Position numbers and translations under genes: made by a program. 64,000 nucleotides of DNA from Bactericera cockerelli. Taxonomy: Eukaryota; Arthropoda; Insecta; Hemiptera; Triozidae. The stretch spans positions 23,309,983 to 23,373,982 of the forward strand of contig CM044966.1 in the NCBI GenBank assembly GCA_024516035.1. Direction: 5' to 3'. This document shows, in pieces, positions 1 to 12,721 of the stretch; position 1 is the stretch's first letter; every line of letters starts with the position of its first letter. The notes under the pieces are model-generated. The model saw nothing but the letters and a program-made list of their open reading frames with translations, did not search any database and was not told where the DNA came from.

Positions 1-1265
1 TTTAATCTCTTACTTTTAAATTCCAAGGTTTTGTGTAGCATAACAAGGTGTCCAATTGTCCAAGTTTTTTTGTTGTTGAAAAATTGAAAATCAATTCCAG
101 GTTACACTCTAAGGACCGAATTATGAAACAGGATTAGTTAATCTTAGTGGACACTATCCCCCAACTTTCACCTTGACAACAACTGTAGAGGTCATATCTA
201 AGCCGGGCTTAGAGGTCATATCTAAGCTGTAGCTCTGTGGCGTAACGGAGCTGTGGCCAGCCTCCGTGACGGAAATTCTTGTTTTAAAATACCTATTGGT
301 CAGCTGATAAAATCTAAGGGTGGACTTGGATTCACTAATCCTGTTTCATAATACGGCCCTTAGACTAAAGTAATCTCAGGTGATTTTTCGAAAAGTAAAA
401 AAAAAGAAGAAAAAAACAAACTTGCAACATATAAACTTGACTGTCAAAAGAAACTTTAACTTGTTAAAGTGAAGTGAGAATGGTAGGTAATAATGTCTTT
501 ATCTATTCTAAGCCAGATTGTCCCTTAAGTCGGGTTGCAAATGGAGGGTAACACCCCCGTCGTGATAATATATGACCATGCAGTTGAAAGCGACGTTAAA
601 CGCAAAAAAAAAAAAAAAAAAATGTTCACACAATAATGTTTTTGATAATTTTGCCTTAGTGTAGAAATCTCATTCGAGAATGGTTTATGAGTTCAGCTCA
701 AAGTTGGAGCAAGCATGATTTTGTGGCGTCACCCGACCAAACAAGGCTTCCCACCTAGCTGTAAAAACGCACCTATTGAAATTGCTTTTTGACCATGTAA
801 ATGTATTAAAATCTCATCTAAATTTCTTGATTTGAACAGAGATCTTGGCTTCAACTAAATTTATTCCCTTGAAAACATCATAAGTATTCTTCCTTTTTAT
901 CAAAAATGTATTCATATCCTTGGAAAACTTTTTCATATCACATACCTACCAACCTATAATTTTATCAGTCTAATCACTTTATTAGGAACATACGAAAATA
1001 CTTAACATATTCTATTGTTTTTTCTTAAAACAACAACACTTGTAGCCTTATAGATTTTGTTTAATTTCTTTTTGACCAACTCACCTATGTAATTTGATTT
1101 CTTCAATTTTAGAATTGTTGACACAAAGTGGCTTTTACTACATCATTACGTGTTCACCCACACGGAAGATTTTTATTTATTTCGGAAATTTTGAAATTCT
1201 GTTAAGTAATCCAGTTTGGATACTTGTTCAGAAACGGACGAGCAAAATAATACAGATTTGGAAAT
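1..1265. other. Non-coding, repeat scraps
   Basis: Contains a duplicated GAGGTCATATCTAAGC at 190-230, scraps of SINE family D, the end of a 5S-derived SINE with poly-A (about 530-622), and otherwise AT-rich sequence. No gene seen. Confidence 0.6.
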
Positions 1266-1480
1266 AATAATAATAGCACTCTCCAGTGGAAGGTAACCAC
1301 CAGGCGAGGTTGATTCTCAAAGCATTTTCTACCACCTAACCCTCAGAGTCTTATTATTATGTGGTCACAAACTCAAATTAACGAGGAAAAATTCATGCAC
1401 TGGGTGGGATTCGAACCAACGGATCCCTACGCTACCTGGATTATCAGACTTGCGCGTTAACCACTTGACCACCAGTGTTA
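1266..1480 (-). mobile_element. SINE family A
   Basis: Family definition: tRNA-like head with ACTGGTAGTCAAGTGGTTAA and B box GGTTCGAATCCC, body TGAGGGTTAGGTGGTAGAAA, end CCTTCCACTAAAGAGTGTTA then ATT repeats. This copy is full length and inverted. Confidence 0.85.
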
Positions 1481-1486
1481 GTCAGA

Positions 1487-2598
1487 AGTTAAAAATATTT
1501 AAAAAAGGTGGAATAAAAAATATTTCCTATTAAAATCTTATTTTTTTAAACAACTGCCTCAGTTTATCTTGATTTGCAGATCAAAATAAATGGATCATTC
1601 ATTACCTACAAAAAAGCCATGGTCTGATTTGGTGAACTCTTCAATTTTTAAGAAGGTCCTTAGTTAGATTTCTCTTTAGGTGAAATCAAACCTTATTTCT
1701 TATTTTTTAACTATATCTCTTTTATTCATTCATAGCAGGAAACAAATGTCATCCATGTAAATAATGTTTACAAGACAAGTGACACACTTTTTTTACTTCT
1801 TAGATACAAAATATGTTTTGGTCCTAACCGATAGTCTAGGGATAAGAAAGGTCTATTGGTAGATTTGCCAAGTAATCAATTGGTAGATTGGTAGTTTTGG
1901 GACCAAGAGGCATGAAAATTGTCTCAAGCCACAGAAATGAAAGTACACGTACGTATACTTTGCTATTTTGGCAACATTGGAAAAATCCATATCTTTTTTC
2001 AATTTTCAACTCTGATTCGGCAATGTAGAAATATTTTAATTAAAAAAAAACTTTAGAAATGCTCACTTCTAGAAATATCAGACGGGAGGCACAAAATGTA
2101 GTTTGAATTAGAATCAAAAATACTTTTTCTCATATCTTTCAAACATTTCAACATATCTTTTCTAATATCGTAGATTTTGGTTCTAGCTTTAATTTATGAC
2201 TTTTCTAAAATTTCACAGTTGTTATAACTGAGTAGCGAGGTTAGCATTTACTCACTGTTATTAAAAATGTACATGTTATTTTTAAAGATAACTATAAAAT
2301 AGGCAAGAAATTTTTCCCATTGTTCTAATCTAATAGTTATCAAATATCATCGAAGCCACTTCTACAGGTCATTTTTTGCTAAAACATAATTATCTTAAAA
2401 AATACTCTATTTTCAAAGTGAAATCATCAATAGTTTTCACAAACAATCATAAATGGTGCTTTTTCTCCATTGTAAAATTACGTTTTTAAGGGAGTAAAAC
2501 ACATCAGTTTAAAATGTTACCCATACATTTATAATCTAGTCGTTTTTCAAGACAGTCTAAAAGACACGAAAAATTACAAATAGAGGTGGCTAAGATCT
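1487..2598. other. AT-rich, nothing recognised
   Basis: No open frame above 60 codons, no repeat family recognised. Confidence 0.6.
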
Positions 2599-2602
2599 AT
2601 AG
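2599..2602. repeat. Target-site duplication ATAG (left)
   Basis: ATAG precedes the left end of the piggyBac-like element and is repeated at 3695-3698. The family normally duplicates TTAA. Confidence 0.7.
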
Positions 2603-3694
2603 CCTCCTGAGACCTGGGCATGTTTTCCAGAAAGTACTGATTAAGACCTGGCGTACTTTTAAAAGTACATGGAATTTTCAAAAATTCCTGCCGGTTTTTG
2701 AGAGAAGATAGTGGTGTGAAGTTGGTCGGAATATTTTATTCAGTTGTTTTGAATTGTAAACAAAACAATTTTGTGGAAAAAATCTTTTCATTTGTAGTTA
2801 TGATTTGGAGCTAAAAACATGTCTAAGCGTCGCCAGAAAATGTCAACCCCTATGAAAAGCAGTAAGTGAATATTATTGAATTTTTTGACACGTTTTAAAT
2901 TAAATATATATTTCTTTTACTTTGGACCTTATCCTGAAGTTAACTCATGGTGTTTACTATTTGTTTCCTTTGCAATAACAACGACCAAAGTTGGATGTAC
3001 TTTTTAAAGTACATTGGGATTCAATCTAGTAATGAGTGTAGCCAAACACTTGCCTATTGTTGAGGACGAACAACAGAGGTGCCGTGGGGAAAAATGCAAT
3101 CAAAGAACAAAAATCAAATGTACTCACTGCAATATCTTTCTGTGCTTAACAAAAAAGCACAATTGCTTTCTAACATACCATCAAAATTGATGTCAGTTCC
3201 CACCGAATGATTATTTAGAAAACTACTTCTATACTTTGTAGTTCTAAGTACTGATATGTTTATTAACAAAGTTCTAAAACTTTAAGAATAGGTATGGAAC
3301 AAAATCTATATTTTTTCTATTTTCTATGAAAAAAAATCTACAAAAAAAATCAAAATTTATTGTTTCTCCCTGTTTTAGTAAGTAGGTTCATTTAAATTAA
3401 AAACTTAAGTTCAAATAACACTTTTTTTAAATGAAAATTTGTGTTTTTCTTTACTCAGCTGTGAGAGTAATAGTAGAAAAAACACTGCATTGAGTCCTTA
3501 TGTACTTTATAAAGTACATTGATATCTCTTATTTCAGGCTGTATTTGGTAATTTTCTTTGTACTTATACACTTATAATGACTTCCTTAATCATTATGAAC
3601 AGGAATAAAAAATGAAAAAATTAAAAAAAAAATCTCAGGACTCAAGCAGTACCTGCCTCATGTACTTTTAAAAGCACATTCAGGTCTCAGGAGG
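2603..3694 (+). mobile_element. Internally deleted piggyBac-like element
   Basis: Ends CCTCCTGAGACCTG…CAGGTCTCAGGAGG (14-bp perfect inverted repeats), flanked by ATAG on both sides. Near the 3' side, bases about 3048-3189 read RCRGEKCNQRTKIKCTHCNI and FLCLTKKHNCFLTYHQN then stop, which is the cysteine-rich C-terminal domain of piggyBac transposases. A short 5' reading frame MSKRRQKMSTPMKSS ends at GTAAGT and may be a first exon. The DDE core is missing. Four near-palindromes like TGTACTTTTAAAAGTACA lie inside. Confidence 0.8.
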
Positions 3695-4140
3695 ATAGTA
3701 TAATCCTTTCAAGTTACCAGATAGTTTTGGAGATAAAGTTACAAAACAATTTAAATTGTTATGAATAGAAAAAAATAATAAGACAAAAAAATAGTTTGAA
3801 TAAAAAAAAAGTTCTCGGACATTTCCAATGCCTAAATTGTATAATTTATGTTTGGAAATTATATTACAACAAATGTTCAAATAGTCCTAAAAGTTATGTA
3901 AAAGCCAAATTTATGTAGGTATCCAAAACTATCTTGAAATTTGATTTTATATTTTCATTTTAACTTTCAAATGTTATCTGACGCAATAATTTTAGTCACA
4001 AAATCGTTACGAATCCGTTATTTGTTTTAACTACTTTGTTTTATTTGTTTTAACTACTGTTACGTTTTCTAAAGTGGGTTGGTTAATTTTAAGCTTTTAA
4101 ATAGATTTCCATTATGAGCGAGGGACATTTTCCTGTTGAT

Positions 4141-4442
4141 TCAATCAATCAAATATAATACACAATTTCCAGTACAATATATTTATTATAAAACAACACA
4201 ACATGAAGAACATCTTACAAGTAAAAGATTTCTTCCAATTTTTCAGAGGTTGGGAGAGTTCTTCTAATACTCACAGCATTACCTCTCTGTATAGCAATTG
4301 CAATACGCTGGATGAGGTAATGTCGTGATCGGATGTCTCCGGACACACGGGTCAGCAAAGTTCCTATCCTATTGATCATTTTTCTGGCTTCTTCTGCCCA
4401 TGGACCAAGAGTTTCTACCAAGAGTTTCTTGTATTTATTCAA
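4141..4442 (-). pseudogene. 3' end fragment of a retroelement protein
   Basis: An open frame of 75 codons includes LVETLGPWAEEARKMINRIG, IRSRHYLIQRIAIAIQRGNA and a stop at 4215, followed by a short AT-rich tail. The VETLGPW…LxQRIxxAxQRGNA pattern is, as I remember it, the C-terminus of reverse-transcriptase polyproteins common in animal genomes. It is cut off upstream within ~200 bp. Family assignment not verified. Confidence 0.5.
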
Positions 4443-4449
4443 ATTTGAA

Positions 4450-5600
4450 TGTTACAATGGTTGATTTAATGTTACAATTTAAAATTTCACGAAATTCAAA
4501 TCTAACTGGCGCAGTCTATCAAGCGAAATATCTAATACGATGGTTGTGTGGAAGAGCTGACTTGGGAGAATCCTGCCACGTTAAACAAAGCCATTAAAAA
4601 AAATATATTTAACAGTGGAGTGGTCACCAAAATTTTCATTGGTTACAGATTATCATGATTAGACCCATCCATCCATCCATTAGGAACTACTTTATCAAAT
4701 ATAATAGTAATAATAATAAATCAACAGCAAAATATTCTCTCACAGGAAAGGCCTAAAAGTTCTTTTCAACCATAGGGGGATAGAAGAAAACTATTTCTCA
4801 ACTAAATATTTTCATTTCTCAAATATTAATTATTCTGATAATTACCTTTTGTTTCTATTCTCTAATATTTATTCACTTTCATATTTTCATTTTCCGTACA
4901 TGAAAATCTTTACAATAGTTTTATTTAGTTTCTCGAAAAAAAAAAAGTTGTTTTGATGGCCCTGTTGGTATTATTTTTGCGGATTGCTTGGTTTTATCAA
5001 ACCCTCAAATCGTTTTAACAATTGAAGACCACTCGATCAATAATGTGCTAAGTTTCAACCTTTTTTTTTTAGTTATATACGGATTCTTAGAAGCTTTAGC
5101 TTAGGAAAAATACCTTTGTATATGTTATCTTGTTATTAAATAAATAATAAATAAAAATGTGCTATGTACCAGTAAACACACACTGTAAAGCGTGCTAAGC
5201 TGCATGACCTTTCAAAAAATTAAGAAAATTCCCAACAGATGGCGCTTGTGGTAAGTGAGAATGGAATAATCAGACATAAAAAACGTATTATCTCAAAATG
5301 AACTTTTTGGCACTTAGCACATTATTGATGAGTTGTCTTCAATTATAGCACGCATGTAAGAATTATTTTTATTTGATTAGTTACAATTTAGTTTTTAAAT
5401 TATTGCTTCAAAAATACAAATTTAATTTTTTAATCTGTGGGGGCTACTGTTTTGAAGTACAAAATTACTACGCTATACTAAAGATACATTATTATTTTTC
5501 TTTTTTTTGGCATTGGTAGGAAAGGCCATTCCGTACAGCCAAAGGGTAGATACATTATTTAAAAATATGAAAAGACGTTTATTAATATCTTCCGTTAGCC
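4450..5600. other. AT-rich, nothing firm
   Basis: A spurious 65-codon frame at 4400-4597 only. Around 4980-5040 and 5300-5345 the phrase GCACATTATTGATGAGTTGTCTTCAAT and its inverse (AATTGAAGACCACTCGATCA) suggest inverted ends of a ~360-bp MITE. Confidence 0.5.
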
Positions 5601-5659
5601 AAATGTTTTGTCACCGACTTGTTGCATGCTTTTTCCCCGCGTGATTACGTCTTCAACAA

Positions 5660-6050
5660 TGCCAGCCTCCGTGGCGTAACGGTTGTGACTACTGCCCGTA
5701 GTCCAGAGATCCCGAGTTCGATCCTCGGTGGGGGCACACTTTTCGAAGAAAATTCTGTTCGTTCGAAACACGTGAGGCTGGCATTTCTGGCTCTACCCAC
5801 TTTCGACTTTTAGAATATTTTCGAATGTCACCGCCCTACCCAGGCTGGGTGAGGTTAACACTTAGACGACCGGGTGTACCACCGGTGGTACACGCACGTT
5901 CGTACGGAATGGACCGGGTGTACCACCGGTGGTACACAATGTCGGAGAGCCGTATTATCGCCGGTCCCACAAGAGAATTCACGAAAAACCATGCCGGTCG
6001 TCTAAGTGTTAATGTGGGTAGCTCGTACGATTCCCATCGAATGGACTAAT
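5660..6050 (+). mobile_element. SINE family D interrupted by a MITE
   Basis: tRNA-like head GCCTCCGTGGCGTAACGGTT with CGAGTTCGATCCTCGGTGGG; the body continues through GTGAGGCTGGCATTTCTGGC and is split at a TTAA by the 150-bp MITE. Confidence 0.82.
5859..6008. mobile_element. piggyBac-type MITE, 150 bp, nested in a SINE
   Basis: Flanked by TTAA (5855-5858 and 6009-6012). Inverted ends CACTTAGACGACCGG…CCGGTCGTCTAAGTG. Contains two copies of GGGTGTACCACCGGTGGTAC. The host SINE continues on both sides (CAGGCTGGGTGAGGTTAA | TGTGGGTAGC). Confidence 0.88.
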
Positions 6051-6165
6051 TGTGATAACATGATTGAGATTAACACAAATTAATATGATAACAATACGAC
6101 CACCTGCATGTATCATTAGTATAGGAATTGATACGTTTTTTCCTTGTAGATACTAAGGCGATTCC

Positions 6166-6615
6166 CAGTGGCGTAGCCGGAGGGGGGGGGTCCACGGGTT
6201 CCGGAAATATTTTCTTTTCTTCTTTCAAGTATACCTCTTACGGCTGTGTGGGTTCTTTTGCCCAATGCCAAAAAAAAGTATACCTCTTGTATATGTACAA
6301 ATGTACAGAGGGGAAAAACGAAACAAAAAAATGGCCATGCTAGACGTGAACATATTGGGTTTACCCAACGGGTTAATTTATTTATTTTTTAACAATATTT
6401 CCATTTATTTGACAAAGATAAATTATTACAATAAAAAATAATAGGAAGGTATACCCGTCTCCAAAGATAAAAACTGTGAAGAAGACGGGGATGTAATGTA
6501 TTAACCTTTTGGTAATGTATTAACCCGATGGTGTGAAATGTTTAACTCAACTCCCCCCCCCCCCCCGCCCCCTACTGGACTGTCCCCCCAAAATGAAATC
6601 CCAGCCACGCCACTG
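6166..6615. mobile_element. MITE with CAGTGGCGTAGCC ends
   Basis: Inverted ends CAGTGGCGTAGCCGG and the inverse of CAGTGGCGTGGCTGG. 450 bp, non-coding, with G and C homopolymer tracts. No convincing target duplication seen. Confidence 0.7.
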
Positions 6616-7104
6616 TGAACACATTCCTAGCATTTTCAGTATTTTCATTTTTAGAGCTGTGATACAATATTTTGATTTCTCTTTCACACTTCTCGTTTTG
6701 AAACTTTAATAGGTTTTAGCTAGAGTCAAACACTGCTTAGTTATGTAAGCCATGTCACAGTTGAAGTCAACTGGTTGTGTAAATGAATCGTTACTGTAGT
6801 TTGAAGGATTAAATAAATAGTGTAATTTATTATTGATTCATTATTTTCCGCTGTTGAGTCTCATTTTTCTCATGCTCTTCCAGGAATAAATAATAATAAT
6901 AAGTCCTCCATGAGAATAATAATGTAAAAAGAGAAGTATATGTCTTGTCTCCCCTGCACCTCCACCACCTCTTCCTCCTCATCGCGTATCGTCACTATCT
7001 CACAACTACAAAATTTTCATCAATCAACAGAAATACATTGTCAGCTAGACCTGTAGTATCTGTATATGTATAGGTACCTAATAAAGTGAATATCCTTATA
7101 ATAA

Positions 7105-7295
7105 TATCGCCTTATTTATACTGCCCGATTAAGACTATTAAGTCCCATTATTCCAGCAGTAAGCCCAAGACACATTATTATGTGGTAAAAATCCCAAATG
7201 GGAATATAACTTGTCATGTCCCGGCTGGGTTTCGAACCCACGACCTCTGATATCTTTGGATTCACAGAGTGACGCGTTGAGGCACTCTAGCTCAT
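7105..7295 (-). mobile_element. SINE family E
   Basis: Family definition (as read on plus): TATCGCCTTATTTATACTGC, ATTATTCCAGCAGTAAGCCC, then CGGCTGGGTTTCGAACCCAC, an inverted tRNA-like head. Confidence 0.8.
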
Positions 7296-7334
7296 TCCAG
7301 AAACACTCTCCACTCTCCAGAGAGTAGAGGCATC

Positions 7335-7440
7335 ATGAAGTCTTCACCCCGCTGGACGTCGCTTAACTTCGGTGATCCTACGAGAACCGGTCCATTCAAC
7401 ATGCCATCGACGGTGGCTAAAACTGGATTAAATTAACTAA
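7335..7440 (-). mobile_element. 5S-rRNA-derived SINE, head only
   Basis: GTCGCTTAACTTCGGTGATC and GAGAACCGGTCCATTCAACA. Another 3' part lies at about 530-605 and another head at 26320-26400. Confidence 0.78.
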
Positions 7441-8567
7441 TCCTACACTATTCCTTGACGCTACCACAAGAGAGCGAAGTTAAAAGAAAAAAAAGACCTT
7501 GTTTATTGTCCTTTAATATTATGTTCAATGGAATTTTATTTATATTTTCAATTACGGCTATTTACAATATTACAATTTGTCTTAATCTTACAAAATACAA
7601 ACTCTCTCTCACAAAGAAATGAGAAGGGATTTATTTTGTACAAATGTTTTCTATAATACTGGTCAGATGTGCTAGATAAGATACACTAATGCATTATCTT
7701 ATTTAATTGGTATTCAGTTTTACAAATCATAGGAAAATAATATAATTAAGATTAGAAAAAACAATTATTTTAATAACATGGAAGACAGAATTCTAGTAGA
7801 AGTACACTGACGAAATGAAAATCAGTGCTGTAAGTGGAAGTTTAACACTCTCACTGCCAGGTGGTTCCAATAGAACACACCCGTGCCTAGCTCCCCGGGC
7901 CAGGTGGTTCCAATAGACACATCTTATTGCTTACATTAATGTCTAGTAATTTCTGAGGTACAAAGTATAAATATTGTACACTATAAAATAGAGCTACCGG
8001 TATTTGTTGAATTTGGAAATTAACAGTAAAAAAAGAAAATCTAACTACTTAAAAAAGAAGCGATTGTTGTAGAAAAAATATAATTAATAATTAATAAAAT
8101 GGCACCAACGATTCACATTATGGAAGTTATTAAAATTAGATAGGTAAGATATAAAATATTATGTATGGGACAGTGAATACTGTAAAATAAAATATTTTGC
8201 AATGAAGACTGAGTGAGTGTTTTTAAAATATGATACAAAATATATGTAAAAAAAAACTTCAATTCTTCTGCTTTTCATCAAAATTCATGCCTATGAAGAT
8301 CAACAATAATAATAAATCATTTGTTTTATTTTTCATATTTTTTTTGTATACAGAGGACCCATCCTAAGCCATTTTTATTTGGCTTCTAAGATAATAACAT
8401 CCTCAGGCTGGGTTCATGCATCCTCGAAAACCCAACTTAAAACGAATCCACAATTTCACAAGAAAGTTCAGTTTCTGCTTGTAAAACTCACCAACTTTTG
8501 TTTGTTTCCCTGGCGTTGTGAAACAAGAACGAAGCATCGGATTCTTTTGTGAGGCTAAGTTTCAACA

Positions 8568-8755
8568 ATGACCGACCTCCGTGGCTCAGTGGTTAAGAGC
8601 ATTGGTTACCGACCCGGAGATTGTGAGTTCGAATCCCGGCCGGAGCGGAAAATTCTGACCGAAATTTTCCGTTTCCGGAATGGCATGGATGTAAAGGGTA
8701 AGAAGTGCCCTGAAGTAATGCGAAAACAGTTCCGGGGAACACTCAACTTTAAAAA
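8568..8755 (+). mobile_element. tRNA-like SINE, single copy type
   Basis: Head GACCTCCGTGGCTCAGTGGT with B box GAGTTCGAATCCCGG, about 73 bases. The anticodon arm does not fold well and a 110-base unique tail with an A-rich end follows, so it is a SINE rather than a tRNA gene. Confidence 0.65.
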
Positions 8756-9149
8756 TAAAAAAATAATAGTAATAAAAAAAAAGGTTTCAACAATGAATAA
8801 GTTGAATATGGAACAAAGTTATGGGCATAGGAAGTTGGTACAAAACATAGGAAGTATGATAGAGAATATTAGAAAGTATGAAAGATAATATTAGAAAGTA
8901 TGATAGAGCACATTAGAAAGTATGAAATAGAGGTCAGACGGTACAATGAGTATAACATTAAACTGAAGAATTACAAACTAAAATAACAACAAAAGTTCAT
9001 TGGTATGTTTTTTTATCCCACCATACCTTTGCACCTCACCTGTATTACTAGTAGAAACACAATACTTCCGATATCTATTATCTAATATTAGACATCTATT
9101 ATCTAATATTAGACATAGACAAATTATCTAATAAAAACACGAAGTAGAC

Positions 9150-9300
9150 CAGCAGTCTGGCTGGGGGGCTGTAAAGAGGGAGTAGACCAGCATTGGCTTG
9201 GTTCTGGGGGCACTTGTCAATTAAGCGTCCTTGTAAAGACAGTGGTAGAAGTGTTGAGTAATTCCTCCACTGTCTGGCTACCATCGTTCATGATGACGCC
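9150..9300 (+). repeat. Family G repeat
   Basis: One complete copy. Fragments also occur at 13468-13560 and, diverged, 54635-54810. Confidence 0.8.
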
Positions 9301-11368
9301 ACCCTACTTGGAGTAAGTTCAGATTAAGTTGAAACTTGGGGTAGGTTCAGATTTAGTTAGACACTTGGGGTGGGTTCATAGGCATGGGGGGATGCTACTT
9401 ACAATAAAAGCCTACAACTAGCGTACAAATTAAGACTACTATTAATATAACTTGAGCATTCTCTCCAGATAAGCTACGTCGGTCTCGCTGAAATACAAAT
9501 CGTTCACAAAGGAAATTCAAAAATGCAGAGAGCCAAACAAAAACATGTCATTTAAGCTAATTTTCCTCTCTGCGTACACCATGACACCCAGACAGCACGG
9601 CAGGTGACTTCCAGTCTGGATTTAAGGTGGAAATATCCAGGTGTATAAAGTCAACTGGACCTCCAACTGTCCCGACAGCTGGATTTTTCCATCATGGATT
9701 AAATCAGTTGACCAGCCACCTGGATATTTCCAACAAAAATCCATCTAGACTCAGTCACCTGGGCAGTCAGCTGGAAATATAACGACTCTCTCCAGCTAGG
9801 ACATGAGTAGAATTTAGTCAGTTGACCAGTCAGCTGGAAATGTTCCATATTTTTCCAGTTTACATAAAACGCGTCCTTTGTTGAAGACGCCATCTTTGAT
9901 CTTTCGTAATTTCAGAAATTGTGATATTGGTGATTGTAAATTGTTTTAAATAATTAATAATTCTTTTAAATATTAGGTATTTCATTTAGTTTTGAACATT
10001 TTTAAATACAAATATCATTTTAATTAGTTTTGATCTTTTTTATAACTACTGGATAAAACTCGTCCTTTACTCGTTTCACAACTCGTTTAGATAAAACTCG
10101 TCCTTTGTTGAAGGAAATTCAGAAATTGTGATATTTTTGTGACAAATTGTGAATTGTTTTAAATAATTAATAATTCTCTTAAATAATAGGTATTTCATTT
10201 ATTTGAACATATTTTAAATACAAATAATATTTTAATTAGTTTTGAACATCTTTTTTATAACTATGAAAGTGTTTACTTTGTCATTTCTGAACTCCAAATT
10301 TGCTTTCGAGATGTTTCAAAAAATAGTTCTTAAGTTTGTCTAAATCGTGACCGAAGGAAAGGAGAGGACAAGAAGCAGTTAATACTGGATCACCTTTTTC
10401 ATCTGACAATAACCATCCATTTCTAGAGACATCCACTTGGACCCTAATGAACTTTCTGCACTCTGCTGTTCCTGGACCTTCAGTTGGATTAACACCTCCA
10501 GTTCACTTGGAATCATACCAGCTACCCATATTAACCTCACCTAGCCTAGCCAAGCCAAAGCAGGACCATGAATGCTAGTCTCATGTGTTAAGGGAAACAG
10601 AATTTTTTATGCTCAAGATCTCTTGACCATAGGTTGGCTAAAAAAAGGTTCTGGTTCAAGCAAAGAAAAAGCTGAATGCATAGTGCTAGATAGTGAAATT
10701 TTTCACTCTGTGGATTTTATTTAGATGTACAATACTTTATAAAATATAAATATTCATTATAAAATGAATATTTCACTGATAGGTGGTTCTGCCACACTAA
10801 AAAATGATGTTTACTTTGTGACATGCTTCCTGATTACTTGATTTAAAATTAATTGGCCAATTTACTGTGCACTGTTCATAATAACTATTGTGCTCTCTCT
10901 ACCACCTTATTACTACGAAGGCCCTTAAATTTTGAGTTAATTTTATATCTATTTAAAAAAAGTGTTCCACACTATTGTGTTTTATAATTTCACTAGTCTT
11001 AACAAGTCAATTTTGTTTTAATTTAAGTATAACAATGTTTTTTGGTAATAATTCTCAAAGCAAACAACCCAGCAATTCTAATTAGCCACAGCAGTACCTA
11101 TATAAATTGTCATGAAGGATTACAAATACATAATAACATTCACTAATCCATGTTCAACCCCGTTAGACATTGCTTAACTTTTGCAATTTCATGAAAACTG
11201 GTGTATTCCATGCCCCATCTTCATTTTCTGCTGGCTATCAGTTTATTTCTTTGTTATTTTTGGTTTCTCAAAAGAAATATATTTTAATTTACATAGTATT
11301 ATTATTTTATTGTGATTATGTACATGTTATGAGCATATTTTATATTTGGATATCATTATTTTATTTCT

Positions 11369-11792
11369 ATACTAGCTAAAACCTGGCATTTTGTCACCAT
11401 TAAGGTTTTTTCTCATGGCCGGTGTCCCAATAAAAATAATAATAACACTTTTAACTGGAAGGTAACCACCAGGTAAGGTTAAAGGTTATGCTCAAAGCAT
11501 TTTCTACCACCTAACCCTCAGAGTCTTATTATTATGTGGTCACAACCATAATGAGGAAAAAATTGAAACAACGGAACCCTACGCTAGGTTGATTATCTGA
11601 CTAGCGCGTTAACCACTTGATTACCAGTGCACTTGAAAATTGTATTAGATATTTTAATTTTGATAATTTTCTAGTATGTTGAAGGTGGCTTAGGGGGGGT
11701 GAACTCTCAGTGAGAGTACCGTTTGGTATTGTAACCCCAAGAGGACATAGTCAGCCAGACATGCACAACTTTGAGTTTTATATATAGAGATT
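11369..11792 (+). mobile_element. Retroelement tail split by a SINE
   Basis: Begins CTAGCTAAAACCTGGC and ends TTTTATATATAGAGAT, like the previous family's end. A minus-strand SINE sits in its middle (11445-11630). Confidence 0.6.
11445..11630 (-). mobile_element. SINE family A
   Basis: Inverted copy with a gap in the B-box region. Confidence 0.8.
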
Positions 11793-12721
11793 ATACCTAC
11801 TTAGGAAATAATTGTGATACATTGGTACAAGGTCTTGTGACATGGTGGAAATTTGATAGTGCATTTTACACTTTTGGGACAATTTTTTAATAATAAACAC
11901 TCTTATTGTAAAATATAATCATGTTAACGAGTCTTATTTGAATTGTGTTGTTTAAAACAGATTAGTTATTTTCTTTTTCTTTCCAAATTTCTATAAAAAA
12001 AATTATACCCAAATTTGTGTGTGGGTATGTGTTAAAAAAACCTATTTAAAATTTATTACTTTATTTTTATACAAAAAAAATATTCTTCATGAGATTTGAA
12101 TGTATGGCCTCTAAATTAAATAACTGAAATTGAATTTATGCCTAATATACATTTGTTTCTAGTATTTTTATTACTATTATTATTTTTTTTTGAAAAAAAA
12201 ATGCATATAATGGGATTCGAACCCATGACCTCAAAACCAAGAGCGTAGCATTTGATTATTATGTAGTATAATGTACAGTATAGGTAAATAGGTATGTCAA
12301 CATTGTGGTAGTGAGTTACTACCCATCCACTAGAGAGCGCTACAAGTAGCTGGAAATAAGTGGAACAAATCCAGTTGACTTTGGGCAACTGACTTCCAGT
12401 TAAAAGTTGGGTTACTTTCCAGTTCATTTCCAGTTGATTTCCAGGTGGAGGTCAGGTGGAAGGTGGAAATCTCCAGCTGATTTCCAGGTGGGCAAGTAGA
12501 CTTTTTCCACCTAACAGTATGGTATACATCCAGTTGACTGTGCTGTCTGGGCAGGGGCCACATCCATAAGTTTCAATATTTTTTTTTTTTTACAATTTTG
12601 TGTACAGTTTTATAATGGAAAAACTAAAGCTTGAGTCCGAACTTGTGTCTATAATTCTATATATTTCGCCCTTGGTTTATTAACTTGTGTGAAGAGGTAA
12701 ACTAGGTTTATTAGCTAGTGC

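Larger units (their letters stand above)
9587..12551. mobile_element. 3-kb element with CCCAGACAGCAC ends and CCAGNTGG subterminal repeats
   Basis: Inverted 12-bp ends at 9587-9598 and 12540-12551. The outer ~270 bp on both sides carry many copies of short motifs such as CCAGTTGACTTCC and CCAGCTGGA. Inside is a ~180-bp tandem duplication (about 9860-10047 and 10090-10264), a LINE-like tail with a SINE inserted, and no intact ORF. Family not recognised. Confidence 0.65.

Noticed and set aside
8573..8645. Possible tRNA gene
   Set aside because: A and B boxes are good but the anticodon arm is poor and a SINE body follows.
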